9,931 bases of DNA, from contig CAYNCU010000158.1 of assembly GCA_964395765.1 (NCBI GenBank), forward strand, positions 1 to 9,931. The letters are read 5' to 3'. Below the pieces are notes generated by a model. That model saw nothing but the letters and a program-made list of their open reading frames with translations, searched no databases and was not told the DNA's origin. Shown here piece by piece: positions 1 through 7,498 of this stretch (its first letter is position 1; every line of letters starts with the position of its first letter). Made by a program: the position numbers and the translations under genes. This DNA is from DATDPY01 sp964395765 (lineage in GTDB: Bacteria; Bacteroidota; Bacteroidia; Cytophagales; Cyclobacteriaceae).

Positions 1-453
1 GGCGAAAATAATTCCCGGGATAATGAGCATTATAAAACCGATGACAATTATGAAACCGGTCAGCAGGAAAGCCAGAACGGCGCTCAGGTAATTGGAGGTA
101 AATGAAAACATGTCCCTGATTTCCACCTTGTCGTTCCGGACTGCCTTCAGGTATGCGTAACTGATTCCGTACCTCAACGGGTAAAGTAATAAAAAGGAAT
201 AGGCGAGATATAAAAGGAATTGAGGATAGGACAGGAAAGGCATGCGTATCATTTTCTCCACATCGTCAAAGTTCTGTGGCTGAAACATCATGTGTCGCGG
301 CCACCCCATGTAAGTAAGCGGCAGGCCGATGATAAATGCTATAATTCCGATTAGAAGCAGTTCCGGAAAAAATTTCCATAGCTGTTTCCAGCCGTTTCCG
401 TAGCTGTCGCCGATGGTGGGAGGATAATTGTGGGTATGATTAATAATTTCCAT
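1..453 (-). CDS. Partial multi-pass membrane protein, DUF975-like (C-terminus beyond the window)
   Basis: The reading frame is open from an ATG at 453-451 to the left edge, giving 151 codons and no stop, so the protein is truncated by the window. A soluble N-terminus of about 25 residues is followed by hydrophobic segments near residues 30-50 (ELLLIGIIAFIIGLPLTYMG), 77-94 and 122-151. The last one ends in IIPGIIFA, a Gly/Pro-containing motif typical of DUF975 and related bacterial membrane proteins of unknown function. A charged loop (KAVRNDKVEIRDMF, about 103-116) links the second and third segments. It is transcribed divergently from the WD40-caspase gene with 82 nt between the two starts. 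No clear Shine-Dalgarno or promoter element is visible. The family label rests on motif resemblance only; a transport or stress function should not be assumed. Confidence 0.7.
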   Translation of the reverse strand, partial: MEIINHTHNYPPTIGDSYGNGWKQLWKFFPELLLIGIIAFIIGLPLTYMGWPRHMMFQPQNFDDVEKMIRMPFLSYPQFLLYLAYSFLLLYPLRYGISYAYLKAVRNDKVEIRDMFSFTSNYLSAVLAFLLTGFIIVIGFIMLIIPGIIFA

Positions 454-535
454 ATTTAACCTGATTGTAATGTGTCATGTAATTTAGAAAAGAAAGACTA
501 TTTTTAATAAATTTATTTCAAAATATACCTGCCCG

Positions 536-3500
536 ATGAAATTTAAAATCTTATGGCCTGAAGGGCTAAGGCTATTATTTTTTGTTCTCTTGTTCATGCC
601 TCCCGCCCTGTGCCTGTCCCAGCCCGTTGAAACCGTTATTCAGCAGGGTCACCCGGCAGCAATTACGGCAGTAGCTTTCAGCCCTGATGGGAAAGTTATT
701 GCCACCGGCAGTAAGGATAAAACGGTTAAACTTTGGGAAGCATCAACCGGCAATGAACTACGGACACTGGCGGGCCATGCTTCGGAGATCAATGCACTTC
801 ATTTTTCCCCCGATGGCAATTTTCTTCTATCGGCCTGCTGGGACCATACGGTAAAAGTCTGGGATGTTCTTTCCGGCAAAATGATCAATGATTTTACTGC
901 CCATGTACGGTCGGTAAAATCCGTGACTTGTGATGCCGGAGGAACTGCCTATAGCGCCGGTGCGGAAAATATGGGATACGCATGGAATATGAAAAACGGC
1001 GCTATTGTTTTTAAGTACAAGGTTGACCCGGGCCAGTATGGACCTTCTCTCGACGTAAGCAAAGATGGTAAATACCTTGCCATCGGGAATGATGACGGGC
1101 GGGTGATCATTCTGAATACCGCTGCCAGGGATACCGTTTATAATGTAAGAGAGCTCAGTTATTCGTCATGCGGCGGATGTTATACCAAAGTAGCCTTCAG
1201 TTCTTCCGGAAAGTATTTTCTTTCAGCCGCTGATAAAGGGCCGATGATCCTGTGGAGCATGAAGGATGGCACCAGGGTCAGGACTTATATTGAGACTCAG
1301 GAAGAGTATACCGGCATCGCAATCAGCCCGGACGAAAATTACATTGTGTCGGCTTATGATACGGTTATCAATGTCTGGAATCTAAATACCGGCAAAAAAA
1401 CAGGTGAAATTTCGGACCTTAACAAGCCTGTCAATGCGGTGGCTATTTCTCCGGACAGTAAATATATTTTATCGGGGGGGAATGATAACAAGGCAACTTT
1501 ATGGGATGCATCCGGCTTTCAGAAAGTCAGGGAATTCAAAGGTATATTCAGTTTCCCCGCTGAAACAGGCCTGAACCTTGACCCTGATTCTTACTGGGAT
1601 TCTTACGCCTACCAGGTAATACAACTGAAAAAACAATTTGAATTAAGTCCCGATGGCAATTTCCTGGTAAAAGGATACCAGGGAAGCCATGTGCAATTCT
1701 GGTCGTGGAAGGAAGGCAGGGTAAGCCGGGAGCTGAAAGGACACTCGAAGGCGGTAATCTGCTTCGATTACAGCCCCGATGGAAAGTACCTGGTAACCGG
1801 GGGAGGGGACCGGAATGCCATCCTTTGGGATGCTGCTACGGGCGATTCCATCCGTGCTTTCACGGGCCACCGGTACGTTATCCTGGATGTCCGATTCAGC
1901 CATAACGGAAAATTACTGGCCACCGGCGGGTACGATGGCACTGCAAAAATTTGGGATGTGGCGACAGGAAAAGAAGTGAGAAGCATTAATCTTACGCAAA
2001 ATGAAAATACCATCGATTATGCGTTTTCCGTCGCATTCACTCCCAACGATCAGTATCTGCTGACTGGTTCCCTGGGGAAGAAATTTACCATGTGGGAAGT
2101 AGACACGGGTGAGGAATTCAGAACTTTTACCGGGCATTCGGAGGTAGTGTCGGAAATCGGTTTTCTCCCTGACGGCACATCCATGATCACTTCCAGCTGG
2201 GACCACACCATAAAAATGTGGGATTACAAAAACGGGTATATCGAGAAAAAATTCTCCGGCCACCAGGGAGCCGTCAATGATTTCGATATTTCTGCAGACG
2301 GAAAGAAAATGATTTCTGCAAGTTCCGACAGGAGCCTTATCCTCTGGGATGTTGCCAGGGCCGAAATCCTGAAAAAGTTTACCGGACATAATGCCCCGGT
2401 GACGACGGTAAGATTCAGCAAGGATGAAAAACATGCCATTTCAGAAGATGTGGACGGGGTAATTAAAATATGGGACCTGGAATCCGGGGACGAGCTGGCT
2501 ACGCAGTTTATCATTAACCCTTCGGAGTGGCTGATCACCAGCCCTTCCGGGTACTTTTATTCCCAGGGCGATGTGAAAGGTTATGTGCATTTCGTCAGGG
2601 GACTCGAATCCTATGAAACCGGACAGTTCTTCGAGCAGTTTTACAGGCCCGACCTGATGGAAGGGATCTTCAGCCGGGACAGGTCCCTGATGCAAGGCGA
2701 GAATATTAACAATGAACTTCTAAAATCCCCGCCGCCGAGCGTGGAAATTACTTATCCTTCGAACGGTTTGCATATTAAAAATTCAGGCATAGAAGTGCTT
2801 GTCAAGGTCACCAATAACGGAGGTGGCATTGATGAAATCAAGTTAATGCATAATGGTAAACGACTGCCGCTGAATAACGAAGGTCTTGCCAATGTTCAGG
2901 CTAGAGGGAAATCTTTGTTCCAGACTTACAAAGTAACCATGATTCCCGGGCTGAATACCTTTGAGGCTTCCGCTTTCAGTAAAGGAAGGGTGGAGTCAAA
3001 GGTTTCGGAGCGTACTGTGAATTATGAGGGAAAGGGAAGCCCGCCGGTATGCTATGGTCTGGTGGTGGGAATCAACAAATATAACAACCCCGCGTTGAGC
3101 CTGAATTATGCACGCGATGATGCTGTGGATTTTGCCAGGGAGATCAGGACCAATGAAGGAAGCTTGTTCGGGAAGGTAAACCTCTTTACTCTCTATGACG
3201 CGGATGCCAGTCGCGCTAATATCCTGAGCGCTTTGGATAAAATTGCTGCCTCTGCGAACCCCGGCGACGTATTTGTTTTTTATTATGCCGGGCATGGCAG
3301 TATGGTAGGCTCGGATTTTTATTTCATTCCTGTGGAATGCACACGATTATATGAGGAATCTACCTTAAACAAAATAGCGATCGAAGATGTATTGATGCAG
3401 GAAAAATTCCGGAAGATCAATGCCCTGAAACAAGTGGTGATCATGGATGCCTGCCAGTCGGGGGGATCCGTGGAATTGCTGTCGCAGCGGGGTGCGGCGA

Positions 3501-3811
3501 ATGAAAAGGCCATCGCCCAATTATCGAGAAGCGCCGGCGTTCACATCATGGCCAGCGCGGGCAGTGAACAGTTTGCTTCCGAATACAAAGACCTGAAACA
3601 TGGCATTTTTACTTATGTGCTCCTGCAGGCTATGGCCGGGAAAGCTGACGGCGCCCCGGCTGACGGACAGGTGACGGTTTATGAGCTGAAATCCTACCTC
3701 GACGCCGTTGTACCTGAACTTTCTGAAAAATTAAAAGGCAAGGCCCAGTATCCTTATACTTTTTCCAGGGGCAACGATTTTCCCATCAGCATCGACGAAG
3801 AGAAGAAATAG
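536..3811 (+). CDS. Exported WD40-repeat / caspase-fold (peptidase C14) fusion protein
   Basis: The 1091-residue protein opens with a signal peptide (hydrophobic core about residues 11-27, likely cut near Ser28-Gln29), so it is probably exported. Fourteen WD40-like blades follow: seven at about 38-334, a 30-residue insertion (about 335-365), and seven at about 366-648. This fits two seven-bladed beta-propellers. Most blades carry a GH at the start, SPDG in the middle and a WD-type end; blades 4 and 8 are degenerate. A conserved linker (NPSEWLITSPSGYF to FYRPDLM, about 661-708) and an Ig-like segment (about 734-830) lead to the caspase domain (about 837-1085). That domain has YGLVVGINKY, the catalytic His920 in YYAGHG and the catalytic Cys973 in DACQSGG. 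Both dyad residues are present, so proteolytic activity is plausible, perhaps gated by ligand binding to the propellers (inference). The start is chosen because it gives the signal peptide; no strong ribosome site precedes it. No partner or substrate gene is adjacent. Confidence 0.93.
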   Translation: MKFKILWPEGLRLLFFVLLFMPPALCLSQPVETVIQQGHPAAITAVAFSPDGKVIATGSKDKTVKLWEASTGNELRTLAGHASEINALHFSPDGNFLLSACWDHTVKVWDVLSGKMINDFTAHVRSVKSVTCDAGGTAYSAGAENMGYAWNMKNGAIVFKYKVDPGQYGPSLDVSKDGKYLAIGNDDGRVIILNTAARDTVYNVRELSYSSCGGCYTKVAFSSSGKYFLSAADKGPMILWSMKDGTRVRTYIETQEEYTGIAISPDENYIVSAYDTVINVWNLNTGKKTGEISDLNKPVNAVAISPDSKYILSGGNDNKATLWDASGFQKVREFKGIFSFPAETGLNLDPDSYWDSYAYQVIQLKKQFELSPDGNFLVKGYQGSHVQFWSWKEGRVSRELKGHSKAVICFDYSPDGKYLVTGGGDRNAILWDAATGDSIRAFTGHRYVILDVRFSHNGKLLATGGYDGTAKIWDVATGKEVRSINLTQNENTIDYAFSVAFTPNDQYLLTGSLGKKFTMWEVDTGEEFRTFTGHSEVVSEIGFLPDGTSMITSSWDHTIKMWDYKNGYIEKKFSGHQGAVNDFDISADGKKMISASSDRSLILWDVARAEILKKFTGHNAPVTTVRFSKDEKHAISEDVDGVIKIWDLESGDELATQFIINPSEWLITSPSGYFYSQGDVKGYVHFVRGLESYETGQFFEQFYRPDLMEGIFSRDRSLMQGENINNELLKSPPPSVEITYPSNGLHIKNSGIEVLVKVTNNGGGIDEIKLMHNGKRLPLNNEGLANVQARGKSLFQTYKVTMIPGLNTFEASAFSKGRVESKVSERTVNYEGKGSPPVCYGLVVGINKYNNPALSLNYARDDAVDFAREIRTNEGSLFGKVNLFTLYDADASRANILSALDKIAASANPGDVFVFYYAGHGSMVGSDFYFIPVECTRLYEESTLNKIAIEDVLMQEKFRKINALKQVVIMDACQSGGSVELLSQRGAANEKAIAQLSRSAGVHIMASAGSEQFASEYKDLKHGIFTYVLLQAMAGKADGAPADGQVTVYELKSYLDAVVPELSEKLKGKAQYPYTFSRGNDFPISIDEEKK

Positions 3812-3888
3812 AGTTTAATAGGATTTTATCGGACAATGAGTTTTTATTACAATTCAAAATAATAATTATTCTTAATGAGTGGGTATTT

Positions 3889-3932
3889 AACCGCCGGGGG
3901 CGCTGAGTTTTTTCGCAGAGGGGGCAGGGGAA
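3889..3932. repeat. GC-rich degenerate short-period repeat
   Basis: A G/C-rich island in otherwise AT-rich intergenic DNA. It shows loosely periodic CGC-purine-GAG or GGGG units spaced about 10-13 nt apart (CCGCCGGGGG, CGCTGAG, CGCAGAGGGG, GCAGGGG). It resembles a decayed copy of the short CGC-AAG type interspersed repeats often found between genes in Bacteroidota, but this assignment is from memory and the units are poorly conserved. It is non-coding as far as can be seen. Confidence 0.3.
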
Positions 3933-4003
3933 TACACTTTATTCAATCTATTTATTTCATTATTTATTCAATATCCTTTTTCCTATTCATTAGAATTCCA
4001 TAG

Positions 4004-4031
4004 TCCCGTCTTTTAAGGCGGGATGAATTTT
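4004..4031 (+). terminator. Possible rho-independent terminator or repeat hairpin
   Basis: TCCCGTC (4004-4010) can pair with GGCGGGA (4017-4023) around a TTTTAA loop, with one G-T pair. A T-rich stretch (4027-4032) follows after a short gap. It lies about 190 nt after the WD40-caspase stop, which is far for a dedicated terminator. It could instead be a dispersed intergenic hairpin, or could insulate the permease promoter from upstream transcription. Confidence 0.35.
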
Positions 4032-4045
4032 TTAAATAAAATAAT

Positions 4046-4082
4046 CGTCCGTAACCGGACAAAGGTGTCCTTTTCCGAAACA
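4046..4082 (+). promoter_or_regulatory. Tandem dyad-symmetric sites upstream of the ABC permease (putative activator binding)
   Basis: Two dyads lie side by side. The first, CGTCCGTAACCGGACA (4046-4061), has perfect GTCCG/CGGAC arms. The second (4066-4082) has TGTCC facing GAAACA, and a GGTGT/ACACC outer pairing spans 4064-4084. Both resemble a TGTCCG-n4-CGGACA-like site. They sit about 75-110 bp upstream of the candidate -12 element, a usual position for an NtrC-type enhancer-binding protein. GGACA (4057-4061) can also pair with TGTCC (4066-4070), so RNA attenuation is an alternative. The regulator is not in the window. Confidence 0.4.
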
Positions 4083-4143
4083 CCCGAAGCCATTTAATCG
4101 GCGAGAAAGCTTATATGCATTTTAAAATGAAGGATTATTTTGC

Positions 4144-4159
4144 TGGCATTTAATTTGAA
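4144..4159 (+). promoter_or_regulatory. Candidate sigma-54 (-24/-12) promoter for the ABC permease
   Basis: TGGCATTTAATTTGAA matches the TGGCAC-n5-TTGC pattern with the correct ten bases between the -24 GG (4145-4146) and the -12 position (4157-4158). The one important deviation is A instead of C in the -12 dinucleotide. Transcription would start near 4169, about 22 nt before the ATG. The upstream dyads support a sigma-54 reading, since this sigma factor needs an enhancer-bound activator. A primary-sigma reading is weaker: TTAATTTG (4150-4157) resembles a -7 box, but no -33 box is correctly spaced. Confidence 0.45.
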
Positions 4160-4191
4160 TTAATTCCTTCACATATATTTCTACAATCTAT

Positions 4192-6561
4192 ATGTTCAGG
4201 AATTTTTTAAAGACTACTTACCGGAGCCTTCGTAAAAATTATATCTATACGCTGATCAATGTCCTTGGAATGTCAATCGGCATATCCAGTGTGTTACTGA
4301 TTTTTTTCCTGTATGATTATGATGCAAAATTCGACAATCAGTTCCGGGACACAAAAAATATTTACCGTGTTAATGCGAAGCGGCTGTATGAAGGCCAGGT
4401 ACAGCCGTGGGGTATTACGCCCATGGCTTTGGGGCCTGAACTTTCGGTAGCCAATGGAAATATAGGATCCTTCTGTCGCTACGGGAATTCTCCGTTGTTA
4501 CTGAAATATGAGGATATTGTTCATAGTGAAAATGTTTATTTTGCTGACAGCAATTTTTTCGATATTTTCAATTACAGGACGATCGCCGGCAATACCCGCA
4601 GCTTTCACCGTAAAAACACGGCTATTGTGACCCATGAATTCGCCGAAAAATATTTTGGCAAAGAAGATGTGTTGGGGAAGAATCTCTCGGTAATCCTGAA
4701 TGATAAGGCGGTACTCGAATTGACCATCGGGGCTGTCCTGGATAAAGTCCCGAAGAATTCAAGTTTCCAGTTCCCGGTTATCGTTCCTTATGATAACCTG
4801 TATGATATTTACGGAATAGATCGTTCGGCCTGGACCCTGCAGGTACCGACCATTACTTACATAAAGCTGGATGGATCCGTAACCCCGCAACAGGTGATGC
4901 CCGATCTGGATACCTTTGCCGGAAAAAATAATTCTATCCTCCAGGACTGGCAGGTGAAAAACTATTACCTGATGCCCTTTAAAGACCAGAGAAAGGAATC
5001 TCATACTTTATATTCCGCCATCACCTGGCCCGGCTTACCGGTATCCGCCCTATGGGGATCCTTGTTTCTCAACAGTGTGATCCTGTTGATCTCGTGTTTC
5101 AATTTTACCAATACAGCCCTGGCCTTTGCCCTGAAAAGACTGAAAGAAATCGGTATCCGGAAAATATTCGGCGGCGTGAAACGGCAAATCGTTATCCAGT
5201 TTTTGACTGAAAACCTGATCCAGTGTTTTGTGGCCCTGTTACTGGCTACATATATTGCCGGTTTATGGGTGTCCTGGATGAACACGCAATGGCCGATAGA
5301 GCTTAAAAATAATTATTTTTCCAACCCTTCACTGCTATTGTTTCTTTTCCTGGTATTGTTCGGTGTATCCCTGATCGCAGGCGCCTACCCTTCATTTTAT
5401 GTGGCCCGGTATCAGCCTTCCAGCATCCTGAAAGGCGACATGAAATTTTCCGGGACCAATATATTCACGAGGATCCTGCTTACCATCCAGTTTGGCATGT
5501 CTGTGCTTGCTGTTTTCAGCGCCGTAGTGCTTTACCTCAATGCAAGATATCAGACCCGCTTGGACTGGGGATATAATAAAAACTCCGAAATTGTAATTCC
5601 TATGCATGATGAGGGAAACCTTGAAGTATACATGAATGCGGCAAGAACCATACCCGGTGTAATCAACGTGGCCGGAACCATCCATAATGCCGGTTTCGGT
5701 TACGAGAATGCCAGGATCGAGATTAACGGCGAACCGCACCAGACCCAGATGCTTTTGACCGGCGACCGTTATATCAAAACGATCGGCATGGAAATTCTTA
5801 TGGGCCGGGATTTTATTGCCGGTTCCGATAATGACAAGAACGAATCCGTACTGGTCAATAATAAATTCCTTGAAACATTTAAGATCAGCGACCCACTCAA
5901 CCAGGTTATCAGGATCGACAGTCATCCTTATTATATCGTAGGCGTTGTAAAGAATTTTATGCCTTACGGGCTGATGAGCCCGGTAAACCCCGTGATCATC
6001 CGATCTGTGCCGGACCGCCAGTGCACACAACTCTGTGTGCATGGAAGTAATTCGGAATTAAAATCCATTTATACTTCATTGCAGGATAAATGGAAACAGC
6101 TCTTTCCCATGAAACCATTCGACGGTTATTACCAGGAAGAGGCTTCCGGATACGCCATCAATGTGAATCACGGAATCCTGGTACAATTCACCTTTATGGG
6201 AATTTTTGCCCTGATCCTTTCCACTATCGGATTATACTCTATGGTATCACTCAATGTGAATAAGAGGATCAAGGAAATCGGGATCCGGAAAGTGCTGGGC
6301 GCATCCACCTCGCAGATCGTTCGGCTTGTCAACCGTGAATTCATCGTCATTCTCATTATTGCCAGTCTTTACGGATGTATCACAGGATACATCTTCATGA
6401 ATAAATTCCTCGGCGATATATTTACCTATTACCTGACCATCGGCCCGGGCGCATTCCTCCTTTCGGTGACCCTGATCTTATTAACAGCATTTCTGACTTC
6501 CGGCAGAAAAATATACATGGCTTCCACTACCGACCCGGCAAAGTCGTTACGGTACGAATAA
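4192..6561 (+). CDS. ABC transporter permease, MacB/FtsX family
   Basis: This 789-residue inner-membrane permease has the duplicated FtsX layout. It begins with MFRNFLKTTYRSLRKN and a first membrane helix at about 21-41, followed by a large periplasmic MacB-core-like domain (about 42-285). Three helices follow (about 290-312, 340-362, 380-400). The second half has a helix at about 427-449, a second periplasmic domain (about 450-660) and three final helices (about 664-686, 715-737, 751-770). The coupling-helix motif is present twice, as LKEIGIRKIFGG (317-328) and IKEIGIRKVLGA (693-704), which marks the sites that contact the ATPase. Related systems export peptides, drugs or lipoproteins or transmit mechanical signals; the cargo cannot be read here. 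No ATPase or membrane-fusion gene is adjacent, so the partner must be encoded elsewhere. The gene appears complete and monocistronic, ending convergently 33 nt from the next gene. Confidence 0.93.
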   Translation: MFRNFLKTTYRSLRKNYIYTLINVLGMSIGISSVLLIFFLYDYDAKFDNQFRDTKNIYRVNAKRLYEGQVQPWGITPMALGPELSVANGNIGSFCRYGNSPLLLKYEDIVHSENVYFADSNFFDIFNYRTIAGNTRSFHRKNTAIVTHEFAEKYFGKEDVLGKNLSVILNDKAVLELTIGAVLDKVPKNSSFQFPVIVPYDNLYDIYGIDRSAWTLQVPTITYIKLDGSVTPQQVMPDLDTFAGKNNSILQDWQVKNYYLMPFKDQRKESHTLYSAITWPGLPVSALWGSLFLNSVILLISCFNFTNTALAFALKRLKEIGIRKIFGGVKRQIVIQFLTENLIQCFVALLLATYIAGLWVSWMNTQWPIELKNNYFSNPSLLLFLFLVLFGVSLIAGAYPSFYVARYQPSSILKGDMKFSGTNIFTRILLTIQFGMSVLAVFSAVVLYLNARYQTRLDWGYNKNSEIVIPMHDEGNLEVYMNAARTIPGVINVAGTIHNAGFGYENARIEINGEPHQTQMLLTGDRYIKTIGMEILMGRDFIAGSDNDKNESVLVNNKFLETFKISDPLNQVIRIDSHPYYIVGVVKNFMPYGLMSPVNPVIIRSVPDRQCTQLCVHGSNSELKSIYTSLQDKWKQLFPMKPFDGYYQEEASGYAINVNHGILVQFTFMGIFALILSTIGLYSMVSLNVNKRIKEIGIRKVLGASTSQIVRLVNREFIVILIIASLYGCITGYIFMNKFLGDIFTYYLTIGPGAFLLSVTLILLTAFLTSGRKIYMASTTDPAKSLRYE

Positions 6562-6594
6562 AGTTGAATTCAAATTAAAAAATTATTCGACCCA

Positions 6595-7038
6595 TTATTT
6601 GCCATTGCATACGAGACCTTCAACGTTCTTCAGCTCTCCTTTGATAAATTTATCCACGGCTTCATCTATCTCTTCCACCTCGGTAAGGAGCGGTTCAATT
6701 TTATTATTCCTGAGGTCTTCGACTACGCGCCAGCCCCCGCCCTGGGAGATGAGGTAACTGCAGTCATTCAGGCCGTTAATAAGCCCGGTATGGCTATGCA
6801 TCCCATGCCCTTCCTCGTGTTGATGTTCCCCGTGATGATGTTCATGACCCTGCATCCTGTGGTGGGTAAAAATATTTTCACGCATTTCCGTATGGATGAT
6901 CTTATCCCCGTCAATATCAAATATCATAAACGCCCTGCACTTGCCGATATGACCGGTTACCTGGCGGCCATTGTTGGTGGCCACCGCAATTTTACCGGTG
7001 AACCAACCGTCATTTGAAGCATTAGAATTTGTTTCCAT
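6595..7038 (-). CDS. Dinitrogenase iron-molybdenum cofactor (NifX/NifB-C-like) domain protein with His-rich loop
   Basis: The 147-residue protein matches the Nitro_FeMo-Co fold. It starts its first strand with GKIAVATNNG (15-24), has a GHIGKCRAFMIFDIDGDKI segment (29-47), then LNDCSYLISQGGGWRVVEDLR (90-110) and a helix rich in Glu (about 118-133). Proteins of this fold bind iron-sulfur or molybdenum-iron clusters or other metals. Many, like this one, occur without nitrogenase genes and have unknown roles. Inserted at residues 59-83 is a loop with 11 histidines among 25 residues, a probable metal-binding extension. Cysteines lie at 34, 93 and 144. Translation starts at the ATG preceded by AGGAGG with a 7-nt spacer. 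The start overlaps the end of the DUF134 gene by 17 nt, so the two are co-transcribed and probably coupled. Confidence 0.88.
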   Translation of the reverse strand: METNSNASNDGWFTGKIAVATNNGRQVTGHIGKCRAFMIFDIDGDKIIHTEMRENIFTHHRMQGHEHHHGEHQHEEGHGMHSHTGLINGLNDCSYLISQGGGWRVVEDLRNNKIEPLLTEVEEIDEAVDKFIKGELKNVEGLVCNGK

Positions 7039-7351
7039 TTTTTATCCTCCTGTTATGATTAATATTAAAAAATTCCTTTTCATTTATCCGGATCGCCTTG
7101 CCGTTCAGTATCCCGTCCGTCACTTTTTTTCTGGCCGATTCAAGGATCCTCCCGAAAGTCGCTCTTGATATTTTCATCTCCCCGGCCGCCGTCTCATGGG
7201 AATTGGCCAGTAAGTCGGCCAGCCGGAGGGCTTCAAGTTCATCGGGATCCAGTGTAATTTCTTCCAGGTCATACATGGGAATACCCCGTGGTTTGAAATA
7301 ATAGGCGGATGGATTACAACATACTCTTCTGAATTTTCTTGGCCTGGACAT
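7022..7351 (-). CDS. DUF134 (UPF0251) family helix-turn-helix protein, probable regulator
   Basis: The 109-residue protein carries the DUF134 signature. It begins MSRPRKFRRVC, followed by YYFKPRGIPMYDLEEITL (17-34) and the DELEALRLADL helix (37-47). Next comes a sigma-70 region-4-like helix-turn-helix (about 52-76, ISRATFGRILESARKKV), and it ends with NGKAIRI (83-89). Length and order are normal for the family. DUF134 proteins are presumed DNA-binding and are often found beside Nitro_FeMo-Co proteins, as here. The basic N-terminus, Cys11-Cys12 and the metal-linked partner suggest a metal- or redox-responsive regulator (inference). It is the first gene of the operon. Its promoter carries a palindrome that is a good candidate for its own operator. 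Confidence 0.9.
   Translation of the reverse strand: MSRPRKFRRVCCNPSAYYFKPRGIPMYDLEEITLDPDELEALRLADLLANSHETAAGEMKISRATFGRILESARKKVTDGILNGKAIRINEKEFFNINHNRRIKNGNKF
7046..7051 (-). promoter_or_regulatory. Strong Shine-Dalgarno for the cofactor-domain gene, inside the DUF134 gene
   Basis: On the minus strand the sequence reads AGGAGGATAAAAAATG: a perfect six-base anti-16S match and a 7-nt spacer to the ATG at 7038. The site lies inside the last codons of DUF134 (encoding Arg-Arg of NRRIKNGNKF). It fixes the start of the downstream gene, and it stands out because the other genes in the window lack clear Shine-Dalgarno sequences. Confidence 0.8.
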
Positions 7352-7386
7352 ATTTTCCGTTCCGGATATGGATTAAAAAATCGTTA

Positions 7387-7400
7387 TGAGCATATGCTCA
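7387..7400. promoter_or_regulatory. 14-bp perfect palindrome, putative operator of the DUF134 operon
   Basis: TGAGCATATGCTCA is perfectly self-complementary. It begins 35 bp upstream of the DUF134 ATG, overlaps the -7 element by two bases and covers the expected transcription start. A protein bound here would block RNA polymerase, so repression, most simply autorepression by DUF134, is the likely effect. The identity of the bound protein is inferred from proximity only. Confidence 0.65.
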
Positions 7401-7429
7401 AAACTAATATAAATGATTTCATATTCCAA
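7399..7429 (-). promoter_or_regulatory. Bacteroidota-type promoter of the DUF134 operon
   Basis: On the minus strand a TTG (-33 box, 7429-7427) is followed after exactly 20 nt by TAGTTTTG (7406-7399), a perfect match to the Bacteroidota -7 consensus TAnnTTTG. Transcription should start near 7391, inside the palindromic operator and about 40 nt ahead of the DUF134 ATG. Confidence 0.6.
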
Positions 7430-7498
7430 GAGATGATTAATTTATTTCAAGGTATTACTTAAAAAAACAGCTTGTTCAGGAGATAAACCGGCAGACGG

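Noticed and set aside
602..622. Possible lipoprotein signal around Cys26 of the WD40-caspase protein
   Set aside because: The residues before the cysteine (Pro-Ala-Leu) do not fit a lipobox; a normal signal peptidase site a little later is more likely.
1913..2434. Long antisense open frame of 173 codons inside the WD40-caspase gene
   Set aside because: It lies wholly within a well-supported gene on the other strand, has no recognisable domain or ribosome site, and arises from the repetitive composition of the WD40 region.
5392..6042. Antisense open frame of 216 codons inside the ABC permease
   Set aside because: The permease reading is continuous and strongly family-like; the antisense translation shows no known motif.
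6564..6573. TTGAATTCAA palindrome between the convergent permease and cofactor-protein genes
   Set aside because: It has no loop for a stable hairpin and no T-run; in AT-rich DNA a 10-bp palindrome is weak evidence for a terminator or operator.
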